A stretch of 64,000 bases of DNA. Source: Trichosphaerium sp. ATCC 40318. Lineage: Eukaryota; Discosea; Flabellinia; Trichosidae. The translations under genes were made by a program, and so were the position numbers. Shown one piece after another: positions 34,812 to 46,867 of the stretch (its first letter is position 1; each line of letters opens with the position of its first letter). The stretch spans positions 144,068 through 208,067 of the forward strand of contig JALMLS010000590.1 in NCBI GenBank assembly GCA_038496445.1. The letters are read 5' to 3'. Below the pieces are notes generated by a model. It worked only from the letters and a program-made list of their open reading frames with translations. It made no database searches and was not told where the DNA came from.

Positions 34812-36414
34812 GTAAATAAATTTTTCCTTTAACCTGAACTCTGTTTGATTTACAAATTAGTTAGTTGTCACGTGATTACTCATGTGCAAAATATCATGTC
34901 TGTTACAAGCAGACAGGCATCTCTAGAGGGGAAACATTACGATTTTCGCTTGAACTTACAATATCTTCAAAAGTTTCTCTGTAAACAACTGTTGCTACTA
35001 GGTAATATAAATTGAAAATGCTCAAAGCATAGTCACAAATTGTATGTGAACGTTAAAGTTTTAACAAATCCAAAGTCATTCGGCACCTATCACTAGTAAT
35101 TCTGTAGGTTGTGTTTGCCAACCTAACTGATTAACCTAAGCAATAGCTGAAAATTAATGGTGATGGAAGTCAGGAGAATAGGTTTATCACCCCAAAAAAT
35201 GTTGTAATTGAGTGTCAATATTTTTTTACCTCACAGGATTTGTTGCATTTGCGAGTCTGTCAATCAATACCTGTTTGTTTCCTTGCTTGTTAAGGTTCAA
35301 TGTACTATAGTGTCTTGAAAAGAATGATTTTTTCTTGTTTTCTGCCATTTCTGGGGTCAGGTGAGCACATCCTTATAAAACGTTTGTAAAAATCGTGACG
35401 CAAATCACTGAACCATTCTTTGGCCTTACTTTTTCTCTTCCATGTCTTATTGTCCCAATCAAGGCTTTCAGAGTGCTACCATATATCACAGTAATCGCAT
35501 CGTATCATCGCTTTGTCTCTTACTTCTTTTCTACTGTGTCGACAATCTTCAAAACAATGAAATTCTGGTTTTTTACCTATCTTTCTGTGATGTTCACTTA
35601 AAGAAGCTTTCTACCTTTTCTTCTCTGATACCGCTTTTACTTTCTTGGATAGGAGCTCACACACCTCCTGTGCTAATGCTAATTGTTGCCAATACCATGT
35701 CTGTTGCACTTCCACGACAAAAAAAACTTAAGTCTCACGAGATAGTCCACAGTTTTTTTTCAAAATCAGACAAACACGTGGAGTTGGAATCTGTTTTGGA
35801 TCACCAGTATTCCAGCCACTATCCATAACTTTTATTTTTACATGGCCAATTATGGTCGCAATGGGTTTTACATACATGCAAGAGCGGATTGAGAGGGTTT
35901 TGGGCTGTTTAAAAATTTTACTATCCATAATTTTTCAACTACTTCCGAATAAAGAGGTATTGCTAAATCTAAGCTGTTTTCTTTCCTTATTTAGAACAAG
36001 TAGTTTAACTTGTACCTTCACCGAATATCCTACAAACACGTGTTTTTGTTTTAAGTAATTTATGGGAATACTTACTGCTTTGCCAACCCTTTGGTTTGAT
36101 AAATAGTTTGGTATCAGGGATACTACGCTTTTAACTTCCTTTTTTAGATTATGTATTTTAATGCCATTTTTGAGAAATATACAGGTAATTGAATGCGCAC
36201 TGGTGCGGGTCCATAATCAAACAATTAAGTCTAACCTTCAACATCCTGCTTCATCTCTACCTACTTATCCAATAAGTGTAGCTGGCAGTTTCTGTTGCAG
36301 TAAATATTAGAAAACTTTGTGTTATCATATATACAAGGCGATTTATTACTACATTTAGAATCATTAATAACGTGTTTGACTTTTTACGTCAATTTCCTTT
36401 TACTGTTTATCACT
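34812..36414. other. Intergenic, no confident gene
   Basis: About 1.6 kb. Hydrophobic open frames at 35395-35601 and 35442-35828 (plus) have no assembled gene structure. CACGTG occurs near 34868, 35776 and 36041. No repeat or RNA recognised. Confidence 0.3.
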
Positions 36415-37492
36415 ATGGAAACTACAAATAAGGTATCGCTTCGAGTTGAATGTACTGTAGGTACCAGTGAATGTTCAGGTACGCCAATAGATCTAATAGT
36501 GTTAAAACGTTATTATTTACAGTAAAACTAAGATTGTGAACCTCTACAGTTGAATATAAATACAGATACAGTGTTATCAAGGATAATACGTAAAATACTA
36601 CGGATATACCAAATTATAGGCCACCCAGATGACTATGGCTTATATACGTGCGTACCTGGGTTACAAGGCAAACGTTGGCTTCAATCAGAGTGTCAATTGG
36701 GTGATTACGCTTACGGCTCTTCAGTACGTTCCATTTTTGGTTCTCAAAACCAATTCTATTTTTAATGGTTATTTACACTCTCAAAGTTCTCTGTGTACTT
36801 TGGCAGATCACCCAAGAAACTGTATTTTGACATCATAGGGATGGATCAATCTTATAACTACTTGCTATTGGATGATACAAGTACCATTGACGAGGTTATA
36901 AACGAAATAAGCACACGTGCAACAATATCTTGCCCTGAGAATTTCTACCTTATGGTACCTCCGTCTATTCATTTATCACGTTTCTGTTATCTCTATGATG
37001 ATGATATATACCAAGAAGCCAATACAAAGTCGCTACCAGAAGAGGTATGATTATGTAAAAGACTTTCGTCGAAAAATAAAAGTTGCAATTTTATTAACAA
37101 CTTTATGTTTAGACTTTAGAAGAGATTTTTGAACACGTGGGTTGGTATTTATCTTTAAATTTGGTTTGTAAGACATGGAGACGTATAGCACTACCTGTTC
37201 TGATAAAGGCATGGGATGGGTTAAAAACGGACAGAGAAAGTACGCAACTTTGTTTTTTGAACAATTTCTGCAAAAAAAAACAAACCAAAAAACTGACACG
37301 TGTTATTTAGTGATTAGGGCAGACCGTAAATCGCGACTGATGGACCAATACCTATCTTACACATCTAAAGTAGAGTTAGTACTTGATAGCACTACGCATA
37401 GATATGGTACAGCATCAAAATGTTCAGTGGAATATACAATCAAGAACTCAAGTATATGGCGAGGTTATAAACAAACAACCCTTCAGTCTTAG
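36415..37492 (+). CDS. Double ubiquitin-like (talin F0-F1-like) / F-box protein
   Basis: Exons 36415-36456, 36550-36723, 36787-37044, 37113-37239 and 37311-37492 join in frame to 260 residues. The first half resembles a talin-type F0 ubiquitin-like fold (KVSLRVECT, TVLSRIIRKIL, DDYGLYTCVPGLQGKRWL, LGDYAYGS). A second one follows (SPKKLYFDIIGMD ... LLDDTSTIDEVINEISTRA). The fourth exon carries an F-box (SLPEETLEEIFEHVG ... SLNLVCKTWRRIALPVL). A short beta-rich tail follows. The F-box implies an SCF ubiquitin-ligase adaptor; the ubiquitin-like half may bind partners or small GTPases. The last two introns have GTATGA and GTACGC donors. The talin resemblance is by pattern only. Confidence 0.65.
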
Positions 37493-37915
37493 TAAGCTAT
37501 ACACGTCAGAAGATTAACCGAGGACTCTTGTACTTTGTAAGAGTTCATTGTACGCTTTCCTGTGCGTCTACAGCTTAATGAACTGCCCTTATATGTGACA
37601 GACGCATAGCTATCCAACATTAACGTGACTGGTTGTAACGGGTATACACATGAAGTGAATGAATCTGACTTGCATGACAATCTGTCTCCGTTCCGCTAAA
37701 ACACCTGAAACTCAGAGAATGCACTTTATTTATTTATAGGCTAGTAGCACGTGAATTTGAATGAAACAGTGTCGAACTTCTACAACAAACCCTTGGTTAA
37801 TGTAAGCTCCAATACAACTTAATAGGTAGTTTTCCTTCGATAAGTCCAACGAAAAGTGAAAATCGCATTTGTCTTTAAACTCGAAGATGCGCACTCTACT
37901 TGGTACTATTTTCAC
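37489..37915 (-). CDS. Hypothetical small protein
   Basis: Candidate two-exon gene starting ATG 37913-37915 (MKIVPSRVRIFEFKDKC). A long intron (GTTCGA...GCAAG, about 113 bases) keeps the frame into SDSFTSCVYPLQPVTLML and on to TAA 37489. The product would be about 100 residues with alternating hydrophobic beta-like pattern. It overlaps the tail of the plus-strand F-box gene by four bases. Not recognised; the intron assignment is weak. Confidence 0.3.
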
Positions 37916-37944
37916 AGCGAATGGGTGTTAACGCGTAGAGTATA

Positions 37945-39355
37945 GTTTTGGTTTGCATTGTATGCTCAGTTGCTGCATTTACAGCTTGTGTTGGACATAG
38001 AGGACTACCTTCTAAATACCCTGAAAACACCCTCAGTTCCATGAAAGGAGCACTGGATGCAGGAGCGGATGCAATTGGTGCGTTATAGCATTTTTTTTAC
38101 CAAAAACACTCCTATACAGCATATCAAGCGTCTATCGAAGCGCGAGTGCTGTTTTTTGACAACTCTAGTACATTTTGTATTTTTTTGCGCCAAATTGTTT
38201 ACAACGCTCTAGAAACCGACGTACACATGACAAAAGATGGCTACATCGTACTTTTACACGATTCGTACGTCTTGTGTACTGTTAATGTAACCTTACCGCT
38301 ATTCTAGTTCAGTAAATCGCACAACAAACGGCACTGGGCAAATAAACGAGCTCAACTACAAAGGTACGAAAAAGCAACAACAAAAAAAAAGTGTCAAAGT
38401 CTTTTAATGCTTAGGAAAGGTTATGTTGAGTACCTTGACGCTGGTAACGGTCAGAAAGTCCCACTCTTGAAGTCTCTTTTGGATTTGCTGGTAACATAGT
38501 ACGTGAAGCCAACTCCTAATGCATTAATACTCGTAATAACACAATGTGTAGCCCTGAAGGGACTTATGTTTTGCTCGACACAAAGCCGGATGATGCCAAC
38601 ACTATTGACATCATTAAAGCAATGGCTGAGTTGTTTCTAACATACAATGAAAGCGTTAACATAGATAAACGTGTATACCTTGCGCCTTGGTACAACACAG
38701 TATCCATGTTTCGGAGTTTATTTTGTGCTGAGTTTTTTTTTATTGACTTTTTTTTAGGAACGCTGAATGGATTAATTACGCATCACAAGTGGCACCTGAT
38801 GTATCTAGGTACGCAATATTTACTTGGGGTTTTATCACACACTTCTTTTAAAGCATCACGTGCTCGACACGTGCTACAACAGCGAAAATACTTTTCAAAT
38901 CTCAACTCAAAATGAACCTTCTTTTTTTTTTTGGGTTTGTTTTTAATACTTCCGTAAAGACTGACAGTGTTCTTGTATTAGGTTTTTGATTTATCCAAAT
39001 GTTCCTGAGAATCCACAAGATTTTAAGGTTTTAGGATTTAATGTAGAGTACGTCCTTTATTTGACAAGTATTCAAAAAAAATCAAGAAGTGAGCTTAACA
39101 TCCTTTAAATAGTTTCAAGTCTCCCGACCTTGAAGAATTTATTAAATCTCGACAACAAAACGACCAAGCTGTATTTGCATGGACAATTGATACAGATGAA
39201 GACTTGAATAAAGCTTTTGAGATGGGTAAGTGACAAAGCTTGTTGGAAGTTTACAAAATTGAGACTTTTGTGTAGACTTAAACGGTATTCTAACTAACCG
39301 TGTTGATCGTTGTTTGGAGATACAAAAGCAGCAAAAAAGAATAGACTTTAATTAA
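37945..39355 (+). CDS. Glycerophosphodiester phosphodiesterase family protein
   Basis: About nine exons ending TAA 39353-39355; the first ATG could not be placed (one exists at 37921 before a stop). An N-terminal hydrophobic stretch (VCIVCSVAAFTACV) may be a signal peptide. The catalytic core is clear: GHRGLPSKYPENTLSSMKGA (catalytic His, then Pro-Glu-Asn-Thr), ETDVHMTKDGYIVLLHD (metal-binding Glu/Asp and second His), SVNRTTNGTGQI, then TYVLLDTKPDD, EWINYASQVAPDV and VFAWTIDTDEDLNKAFEM with DLNGILTNRVD. GDPDs hydrolyse glycerophosphodiesters to glycerol-3-phosphate and an alcohol using a metal ion. Introns are 40-100 bases with GTACG-like donors. Confidence 0.85.
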
Positions 39356-40330
39356 ATAATAAAAAAAAACCGTGCGCATGCACGTGATAAACCAGTATTT
39401 AATTACAAAGCAAAACATCAAGTTGTGAAGTTTACTTTTTTTTACTACCTAAACCATCTAAGCTATCCTCTTTGCAAAGATATGTTGCTTAAATCCAAAC
39501 GTGCACAAGTAGGAAGTGAAATTTCAAACTGAGCGTATGTTGAATAGCAAATGCATGGGCTTAATGAACAAGTATTGATGTCTTACTAACATATACCAAC
39601 GCAGCCTCACCAAACAATGAAGTTCTATGGCGTTTCGTTGCAGCAAGTATTACATAGTCCTATTCTGCAATTGATGATTCTAACCTACTCTCTCTGTTAT
39701 AAAATAGCTTAATGGGTGCAATTGGAGCACGTCCTTGACATTCTCATATCATGTGTGTTCAGTCTTAGAAATCACGTGAAAAAAAAAATCATGGCAACTA
39801 TTTCGTCTCAACCCACATCAGTATGCTTTCTGTCTGCATTATTGGTATATGTCCTAACAGGATATGGTGAAAAATTGCCTATTCATTACATACCATTTTT
39901 GGAGCTATGCTGTATTACCAGGTAATAAACGGTTAGGTGCTTTAAGTCACTTTTTTTTTGTTTTAAGCTCGCTTTCAAAAAGCAGACCTAACACCCATGT
40001 GGCGTTGGGCTCTATAGAGTAAATTTAATGAGGTGTATACTGTGCAGTGTGTTATATCGCTTTTCCGATCACTCTTGACTATAACTTAACGAAAAGCCTA
40101 GAATCTGTTTCGACATAAAACAAGTAAAGCAAAGAGCAATTTCAATACGTCTACGTTTAACCTCCATTACTTGCTAAATAGCAGGGCTGTTTCAAATTTA
40201 AATACGCTGCATAGTAACCTATGTCTATCTCTTATATGGCAGACAGTGTCAGTGATACTGTAGACGAACACCTAATACGTAATCATACTTTTTTTGTACG
40301 AACTAGAAAGAAACAACAATCACGTGACCT
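39356..40330. other. Intergenic, gene-poor
   Basis: About 975 bases with only short open frames (for example 39716-39925, plus, a hydrophobic stretch). CACGTG at about 39380 and 39774. No gene, RNA or repeat supported. Confidence 0.3.
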
Positions 40331-40683
40331 ATGAACAATAAGCCACCAGGCATAGATATTCAGATTAAGTTCTACTTTACTAAACCATTACATCCTAACT
40401 TCGGCATACACTCACCTTGAATACAGCTCTAATGTACTCGATGCCTATGGTGGATATATATACTATAATGGAGAGCAAGCGTTAGATGTACCACTGGCAT
40501 CAAACGGAGAAAGCGCCGAGAGCGACTTTATTGCTTCTTCGATAACTTCTCTGCTTCCTTGTTGCACCACAACATTACAGGCAAGTGTTAGAGTTAGTTT
40601 GATTACAACACGCATTTCGGAAAAGTGCAACAGGGCATTAGTTACGCTCTTTATGGATCACACTGGCGACTGGGCTAGCAACT
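40331..40683 (+). CDS. Hypothetical two-exon gene
   Basis: ATG 40331-40333 (MNNKPPGIDIQI), donor AA|GTTCTA and acceptor ACAG|C (about 40428) keep the frame into SNVLDAYGGYIYYNGEQALD and on to TGA 40681-40683. The composition looks coding (acidic, Ser-rich) but no family is recognised. A further GT donor near 40580 may end the exon earlier. Confidence 0.35.
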
Positions 40684-41401
40684 GACAAATGTCTTTGTTG
40701 GTAGTCTAGACGCAGAGTCTACACGAAAGACCGCACCTCATTCACCCGGAGACACACAAGGTAATCCATAGAGTATCAAATCATGTTTTAAAAGTTGTTC
40801 GACTATCCCATATTGCTCAACTTTTGAGTTTGCAAAAAATTTCATTTTTGTCTGAGTTACAGCCTCTAAAAAGTCTTCACTAGGCGATCAGTGTAACCAC
40901 ATTGCTTCTTGTGACAGTTACAGTTCTACGTTTATGCCGGCGATACATGGATTCTCCTATAAAAAACCGCTTTGTAGAGAACGATCGCTGCCACGCCACT
41001 CTAGCACGTGACACTATTTCCGGCAGTTCCCACTTTTGAACTGTTTTTTTTTTATCATATTTCTGAATTGGTAACTACTATTTTCATCTCACATGATCTT
41101 CAGGCCTGGTAAATGAAGTGAAGAGGTGTTACACAAGTTCTACATTTTATGTGAGAGAACGACAAATTTTTGTTGGAAGCTACAAACCAATATCACTTAA
41201 AGTTCTCTGGGACATTCATTTCTGACCTCTAACAATGTTAATTTTCAAATTAAATATAAATCTGTTCAGGACAACCGGTTTTCTCCGGAAGTTAGCCCTT
41301 CTATAGTTCTAAACCTATACCAACTGTGTATCAGTATTACAGGTCATAATTTTAGATTTTAGACTGACATTCCAAATATCACATGTGGCGGATTATAACA
41401 C
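40684..41401. other. Intergenic
   Basis: About 700 bases without a supported feature. CACGTG near 41005 and 41399. Confidence 0.3.
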
Positions 41402-41854
41402 GTGCTTTTGTTCCATAGCGGATACCTCATAGGTACGCTTATTTCATACAATGTAGTTAAAAGTTTGGTTTCTCTCAAGACACCGAACAAAAAAAAAAAG
41501 AAAACAACTCACAATAAACAACAATTTAACAAGTTTTTTTTATTTCCGGCTTTATCATACAAGCCCGGCTTTTTACACTCTGTTTCCAAACTTGAAAAGG
41601 TGCCCTCGCATATCTACAAGGCCTTTACAACCTTGGGGTTCTACCGTAATGGCGCATGGTCATCAGTCGACAAAAAACATCCAAATGTCTTGACAATTTA
41701 CAGCGATGTCATTGGAGCTACAAAGGCTCTAATCTGCATCTACACAAATTCTCTAACGAGATTAGTGTTTAAATCACGAGAATATGTACGAAGGTACCTT
41801 TATAGGGTATTCCACACGTTGCTAGATGATTACTCTTCGAAAGAAAGAGAATAG
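41402..41854 (+). CDS. Hypothetical basic protein, start unresolved
   Basis: An open frame of 150 codons that begins without ATG, so its 5' end is probably another exon. It is Lys-rich in the first half. The second half (VPSHIYKAFTTLGFYRNG, TIYSDVIGATKALICIYT) looks plausibly coding, and it ends in a basic, charged tail at TAG 41852-41854. No family recognised. In a gene-poor region, so may be a relic. Confidence 0.35.
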   Translation: MLLFHSGYLIGTLISYNVVKSLVSLKTPNKKKKKTTHNKQQFNKFFLFPALSYKPGFLHSVSKLEKVPSHIYKAFTTLGFYRNGAWSSVDKKHPNVLTIYSDVIGATKALICIYTNSLTRLVFKSREYVRRYLYRVFHTLLDDYSSKERE

Positions 41855-42892
41855 AAGGAAATGCCTTTGGTTTCAAAAGAATAAGCTTGAGCAGGGTAAA
41901 GATAGGTACGTACGAAGTATGGCGTAAAAGGATTCGTATAGATACAAATTAGAGTACTTGTATCAATAATGGAGCTAACGCTTCTTGTTGTGTTGCGTTT
42001 CTGATGTGAGATTTTGACTATAAATAAAAATCAATTCACATGTACGCTTTTAGCCACATTTTGATTCTTCTCTTTGTTGTGCATTCCGATCTTTTGTAAA
42101 CTATCATCACATCATATACAAGGCAGTGCTAGTTATGGAGGTACTATAGGTATTGCTCTTCTTTCAATTGGAAATCTCTCGCGTGACCAATATTTCGTGA
42201 AATAGCACCAAAACTATGCTTTATTTCTAGCGTTTGGTAATACAAAACACTTCTGAAATAATTCGTCAAGGTCCTCACCCTTTGCTCCTCAGACCTCATG
42301 CTTCTTACCCGCAAGCCTGTAATATCTTATACAAGATAGGCAGAGTTCCTGTCTGGTATAAACCGCACTTGGCTCATACTCGCTCGGTGAGCTGTCGCTC
42401 CGACAGTACAAGACCTTGAGTTTCTCTTTCGTGGCAGCTTCTCTACATACACCAACCAAATTGTTAACTTGTTGTGAAAGTAACATCCCTAATGTCGGTC
42501 TTCGGCGTGTTGTACAATTACGTAATTAAAAAATCAGCCTCTGTCTAGTATTTCGAAATATTATCGTCTGACATCATTCATGATTAGAGGTCTTATTTTT
42601 ACTGTTGCAAACATCGACTTGTTATCGACTGTGATTCAGCTAAATACTACACTAAACAGCGTTGGACAAAGGCAAACTGTAGCAAAAATCGACTCAACAA
42701 CAAAATAGTATGTCTCAACTTTTTAGAACTTTGTTTTTTAAAGTGTATGAGGTATTAGTTTGGATGGAAAAAAAACGTCCCGTAGGTTTTACAATGACGC
42801 CAACTCCTATCATTTTACCACAACCATAACCGTCTACTAATTGGCGTAAGGGTTAAGTTGAAAATCCGTTTTGAGAGTTCTATTCGTGATTG
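41855..42892. other. Intergenic, gene-poor
   Basis: About 1 kb with short open frames only. It forms the left flank of the MITE. No other structure recognised. Confidence 0.3.
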
Positions 42893-42900
42893 CTGTGTAC
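42893..42900. repeat. Target-site duplication, left copy
   Basis: CTGTGTAC abutting the left terminal inverted repeat; identical to 43257-43264. Confidence 0.8.
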
Positions 42901-43256
42901 TAACGCCCTTCCGTTATGAATGAATAATTTGAATATTCAAATACAGCCTACATTCACAAATATTCACGACTAAAAAAATTCATTCATTATTCATGCACAC
43001 AGTAAAAGGCCGAAAATTGTGCAATTTGATGGCTGATTTTGACTGGATTTGTGGGTTTTGGTGTTCTGTTGACTATTCCGATTCGGTTTTCAAATGCAAC
43101 TTGTTGAATCTGTCCATTTGGAACATCGCTAGGTGCTACAAACCAAAATCTCCTCAACATCCTGACTCACCAAACGCCCATGAATGAATATTAATGAATA
43201 TGGCTTACGGGGCAATGAATATGAATATTGCTTGTATTCATAACGGAAGGGCGTTA
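42901..43256. mobile_element. hAT-like MITE, 356 bp
   Basis: Terminal inverted repeats of 21 perfect bases (42901-42921 and 43236-43256; outer sequence TAACGCCCTTCCGTTATGAA) bound an AT-rich 356-bp interior containing short GAATGAATA-type subterminal repeats. The element is flanked on both sides by the identical octamer CTGTGTAC (42893-42900 and 43257-43264). The 8-bp target-site duplication is the hallmark of hAT (and P) superfamily elements. It encodes no transposase, so it is non-autonomous. The perfect repeats and duplication suggest fairly recent insertion. Confidence 0.85.
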
Positions 43257-43264
43257 CTGTGTAC
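43257..43264. repeat. Target-site duplication, right copy
   Basis: CTGTGTAC abutting the right terminal inverted repeat; identical to 42893-42900. Confidence 0.8.
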
Positions 43265-43269
43265 AAATA

Positions 43270-43800
43270 TGATTTTGCTTTCATGTCTTCATCTGCAATC
43301 TTACAGCCATGCAATAGCTTGTCGATACTATTGCACCCACTCAGCAATGAAATTAGCTGCATTATTCACATTACCCTCAGTAGATCATTCACATTGCATA
43401 GCCAGGTGTTCCTTAGAAATCAGTTACTGTACGAAGTATACAGATGAAGGACTCTAAGCACTGAACGGAATCCATACGACTAATCTTAACAGACGTTTTT
43501 GTATGACAGACGAAGGAATCAAAGCACTCAGAGGTGAATCCAAGAGCTTACAGGTGATCACAATTAACAGAGAAGGAACAAAAAGGTGTTCATACCATTG
43601 ATATGAGTACATGCCATTAATCTTTCTCATACTCTAGTGACAGATGCTCGTACTTTATACCTTGATCACTATGATACTTATGAAGGGATAAAAGCACTTA
43701 ACAGTGCTCATACTACATCCCTTGAGTTTTGTGATGGAATAACAAGTGACGGGATCAAAGCCACCACAAAAATTGTTTATAAAATACATGAATGAGAGCT
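43270..43800 (+). pseudogene. Decayed leucine-rich-repeat gene fragment
   Basis: Across three frames the plus strand shows units of the form TDEGIKAL (MTDEGIKALRGESKSLQVIT; TYEGIKALNSAHTTSLEFC; SDGIKA; earlier YTDEGL). These are typical of the RNI/BspA-like LRR consensus xxITDEGIKAL. In-frame stops and frame changes separate the units (for example TGA after TDEGL near 43455 and the shift near 43590). The fragment begins just to the right of the MITE. Interpreted as a relic of an LRR gene; the extent is approximate. Confidence 0.55.
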
Positions 43801-44470
43801 ACACAATTGGAGCAATCTGTTCTTAACAACCTACAATAAAATTGAATTTCAACGTTTATTTTTAGTTTATGTACCAAATGGTCTCATTGATCTTTTTCTC
43901 GTACGTTTTCTTTTACATTTTCAAAATGTTCATCTTTGTTTTTTTTTTAAACCACTCTCCTGCTCAAGTACAATTTAATAGAAACTGCCCAAGCATGAAG
44001 TTTAATACGCACGTGCTATTTTGGTATAAGCGAGGCTGCGTTTTTGAACTATAAGTCTGATTTAAAAACAACATCTGACCTGTCATAGTGAATCCGAGGA
44101 AAAAGTAACGACGTAATTCCAAGGAAAAAGACAAACAAAATGAGCTTACCAGAAACATTCTTGTGCGGAAATGACAGTAAGAAAGCATGTGTTTAGTAAT
44201 TAAACGTGATTCTTGTGCACTCCACCGAATTGTCCGCAGTGAACGTAACTCACCTCAATGAAAAAGAAATATCCGAAATTCAGATAAAACAGCATTTCTG
44301 GACTATACGATACTATGCTCATCTGTTTACACTATGCTTGTTGTATGTAATGGTTTGCTTTTCATGCTCATTGGGCTATTGACACTTGACACCGCGATAT
44401 TCAAAAGCCCGAGAAAAGAATAAGTTGCAACTTGCAAACACTTGCTTATTAGGACTCGTTAATAGCAGCA
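43801..44470. other. Intergenic
   Basis: About 670 bases with short open frames on both strands (43869-44054 plus; 43964-44188 minus) lacking family resemblance. Presumed upstream region of the FAXC-like gene. Confidence 0.35.
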
Positions 44471-45768
44471 ATGTCTCTTCTTCCTTTACTACAAAGCCCT
44501 ATAGCCATCTGTGGAACGATAGTTGCTGGTGCAACGCTTATTTACCTTTTATTTGCTGGAAAGAAGCGATGGACCAAGCCAGTAATAAAAGACGCTAAGG
44601 TAGTATGCTTTGCGCGTATTAAAACGCTAAAACAATTTAGGAAAATGTGGTGTACTTGTTTCAACCTGAAGACCCTAAGACAGCAATAAGCTGGGGATAT
44701 CCAGTATCTAAATCGCCTTTTTGCGCTAAAGTTCATCTTTTCTGCGAGTTCTTCGATATTCCTTACGAAATAGTACCGTGTACGTCTCAAGCGCTATGGC
44801 GAATGCTATGGTAGTATTTTAACGCGATTTTTAGCTCCAATGAAACTAGGACCACACGGAAAATGGCCTTTTATCATCTACAACGAAAAAGTAATCGGAG
44901 AATCTGACAATATCATTGCTTTCCTTGAGGAAGAATTTGACACAAAGAGTCGCTTCGAAAGTAGCGTTGATCCTGTTGAACTTGCTATCGCACATGCGTT
45001 CAAGTCTGTTTTGGAAGACTGTAACTACTTGCACGTGATTAATTTCGTTTTAATTTGTTTTTTGGGTCAAGAGAATGAAGTGTCTTGTCGTGTTACTTTC
45101 ATGTACAATAGTCATAGTGTATGTCTTTTTGATACACTAAAATGTGTGAATCAAGCATGGCTAAGGGATTGTATATGTTATTAAAGACACTTTGTTGCCT
45201 TGACGCAAATGCTTAGAACCAAAAAAAAAAGGTTAACTTTTATATTTAGTGTTGTATTGCATAGCAGATGGGGCCGTGATGATTTCTTTCATAAAGCACT
45301 TGTTCCAACATTCTTTTCTGAAATGCCTAGTACGTCTTTTTAGTATTCAATAGAACCCATAGTTGTCCGTCCTAATGAAGGTATTAGCTGTTCTTAAATG
45401 GTTCATTCCTGGAGCTATTAGAAAGAGTGTTATTGAAAAAATGAAATCAGCAGGATATTATGCTAACCCTGCACGACCACCTATGGTTTTTTACCAAAAA
45501 GGTATTCGTAATTTAGAAGCTATTGATGCTTGGCTTGGTACAAGAACAAACACATACTTGTTTGGTGATAAGCCAACGAAATATGACGCAATTTTTTACG
45601 GTATGTGAAAGTTGTTTTTGAATGACACATTCTCATTTCTTTCCAGGTTTTTTGGCTTCCAATGCGACTACTGCGCAAGTAGAGACTGTTGTGAGCTTGG
45701 CAGCTAAAGATTGTCCAAATATTGTGAAGTATTTGGATAATATTACTGACATTGTGTTCAAAAACTGA
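44471..45768 (+). CDS. FAXC/metaxin-like GST-fold membrane protein
   Basis: ATG 44471-44473 to TGA 45766-45768, about six exons. A transmembrane anchor (SPIAICGTIVAGATLIYLLF) precedes a thioredoxin-like N domain (PVSKSPFCAKVHLFCEFFDI; PHGKWPFIIYNEKVIGESDN) and an all-helical C domain (WGRDDFFHKALVP; KGIRNLEAIDAWLGTRTN; YLFGDKPTKYDAIFYG). This is the failed-axon-connections/metaxin arrangement (GST_N_4 plus GST_C_6). The substrate is unknown. The intron at 45031-45249 uses a GC donor. The junction near 45325-45375 could not be brought into phase unambiguously, so an exon boundary there is tentative. Confidence 0.75.
45031..45249 (+). other. GC-AG intron
   Basis: Donor TT|GCACGT and acceptor TTTAG|T keep the frame between DCNY and FVVLHSRWGRDDF. 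No GT donor does so. Length 219 bases, long for this window. Confidence 0.6.
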
Positions 45769-46867
45769 AGCAAGAACAAACCAAGACAAAACAAAATAAA
45801 GAAATTTTTTTCGTTACATAACAAGTACATTTGGATTATGAAGAGTGTCATTATAAATTTGTAGTGGATGTAGCCATTCTGTGATTGGTTCTGTTTTTCT
45901 TTGTTGTAAAAGGGTGGTTGACCTCGAATGGCGGGTAGTGCAACACCATGTAGATCATTGCAACGAGGAGTTGTTCAAAACAGGCAAGCCTGCAACGTGT
46001 TCCAAGAAGCCCATAATAAAAAATTAGCATAAACGGTTTATGTGCTTCCCGTAGGAATAACACCAACAGCATTTAAACTGTCGAGAACAGATACTACACT
46101 TGATCAAAGCCAAAAGGCCGAGAAGAGGTTGATTAAAACAATGAGAAACAGAGTTGTACATTTGAAAATCAAAATCTTTTTTTGTGGGATTCAAAGATAA
46201 TCTACCGAATATCATGCTACTACAAATTTATTACATATTTCTAAGGCGTAAACGTCTAAAACATACTGGACACTTTATCCAGCAATGCATTATCAGAAGA
46301 CTTCTCGATGAAATCTCCTTGTAACCGACTTAAGCAATTACTTAAGGCTCCTTAAGTTATCCCTATGTGAGCGTACTAAAAACGGTTAAGTGATTCAGTA
46401 CGAACAAAGCCAAGAGGGCCTAAGCAATAAGAACAGTTAGTGCACTCAATTAAAATACTGAGAAGTGGAAAAAAGTGAGAAAGTACGACTTTCTACAGTG
46501 CTTTTTGATTAACACATATCGCTTTTAACACTCCGCTAGGACAGATCTGCATGTACAGTTTGAGATTTGACAGCCTTCTGGGGTGTACAACTTGTGACAG
46601 CATTGTCAGAACTGACGCTTTTGATAGGAAAAAGCTTGCTGACATATAGATATTATGGTTCTGATATTTCTTACATTTCTTGAATTTATAGACTATACAC
46701 GTCTGTTTAAAGTTGTTTTTTATTGAAAGTATTGAGCACAAAAGGTTGTTTGACATACGAGAACATTTAAGATTGAGGTGCAAAGAGCCACACGGCAAAG
46801 TTTGGCGACTAAGGACTCAAACCGCAGTTTTTGGTTTGCTTGTGGAATGTTAGGTTTACAGTATTGC
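45769..46867. other. Intergenic (convergent)
   Basis: About 1.1 kb between two convergent genes. Only short open frames. No repeat or RNA recognised. Confidence 0.3.
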
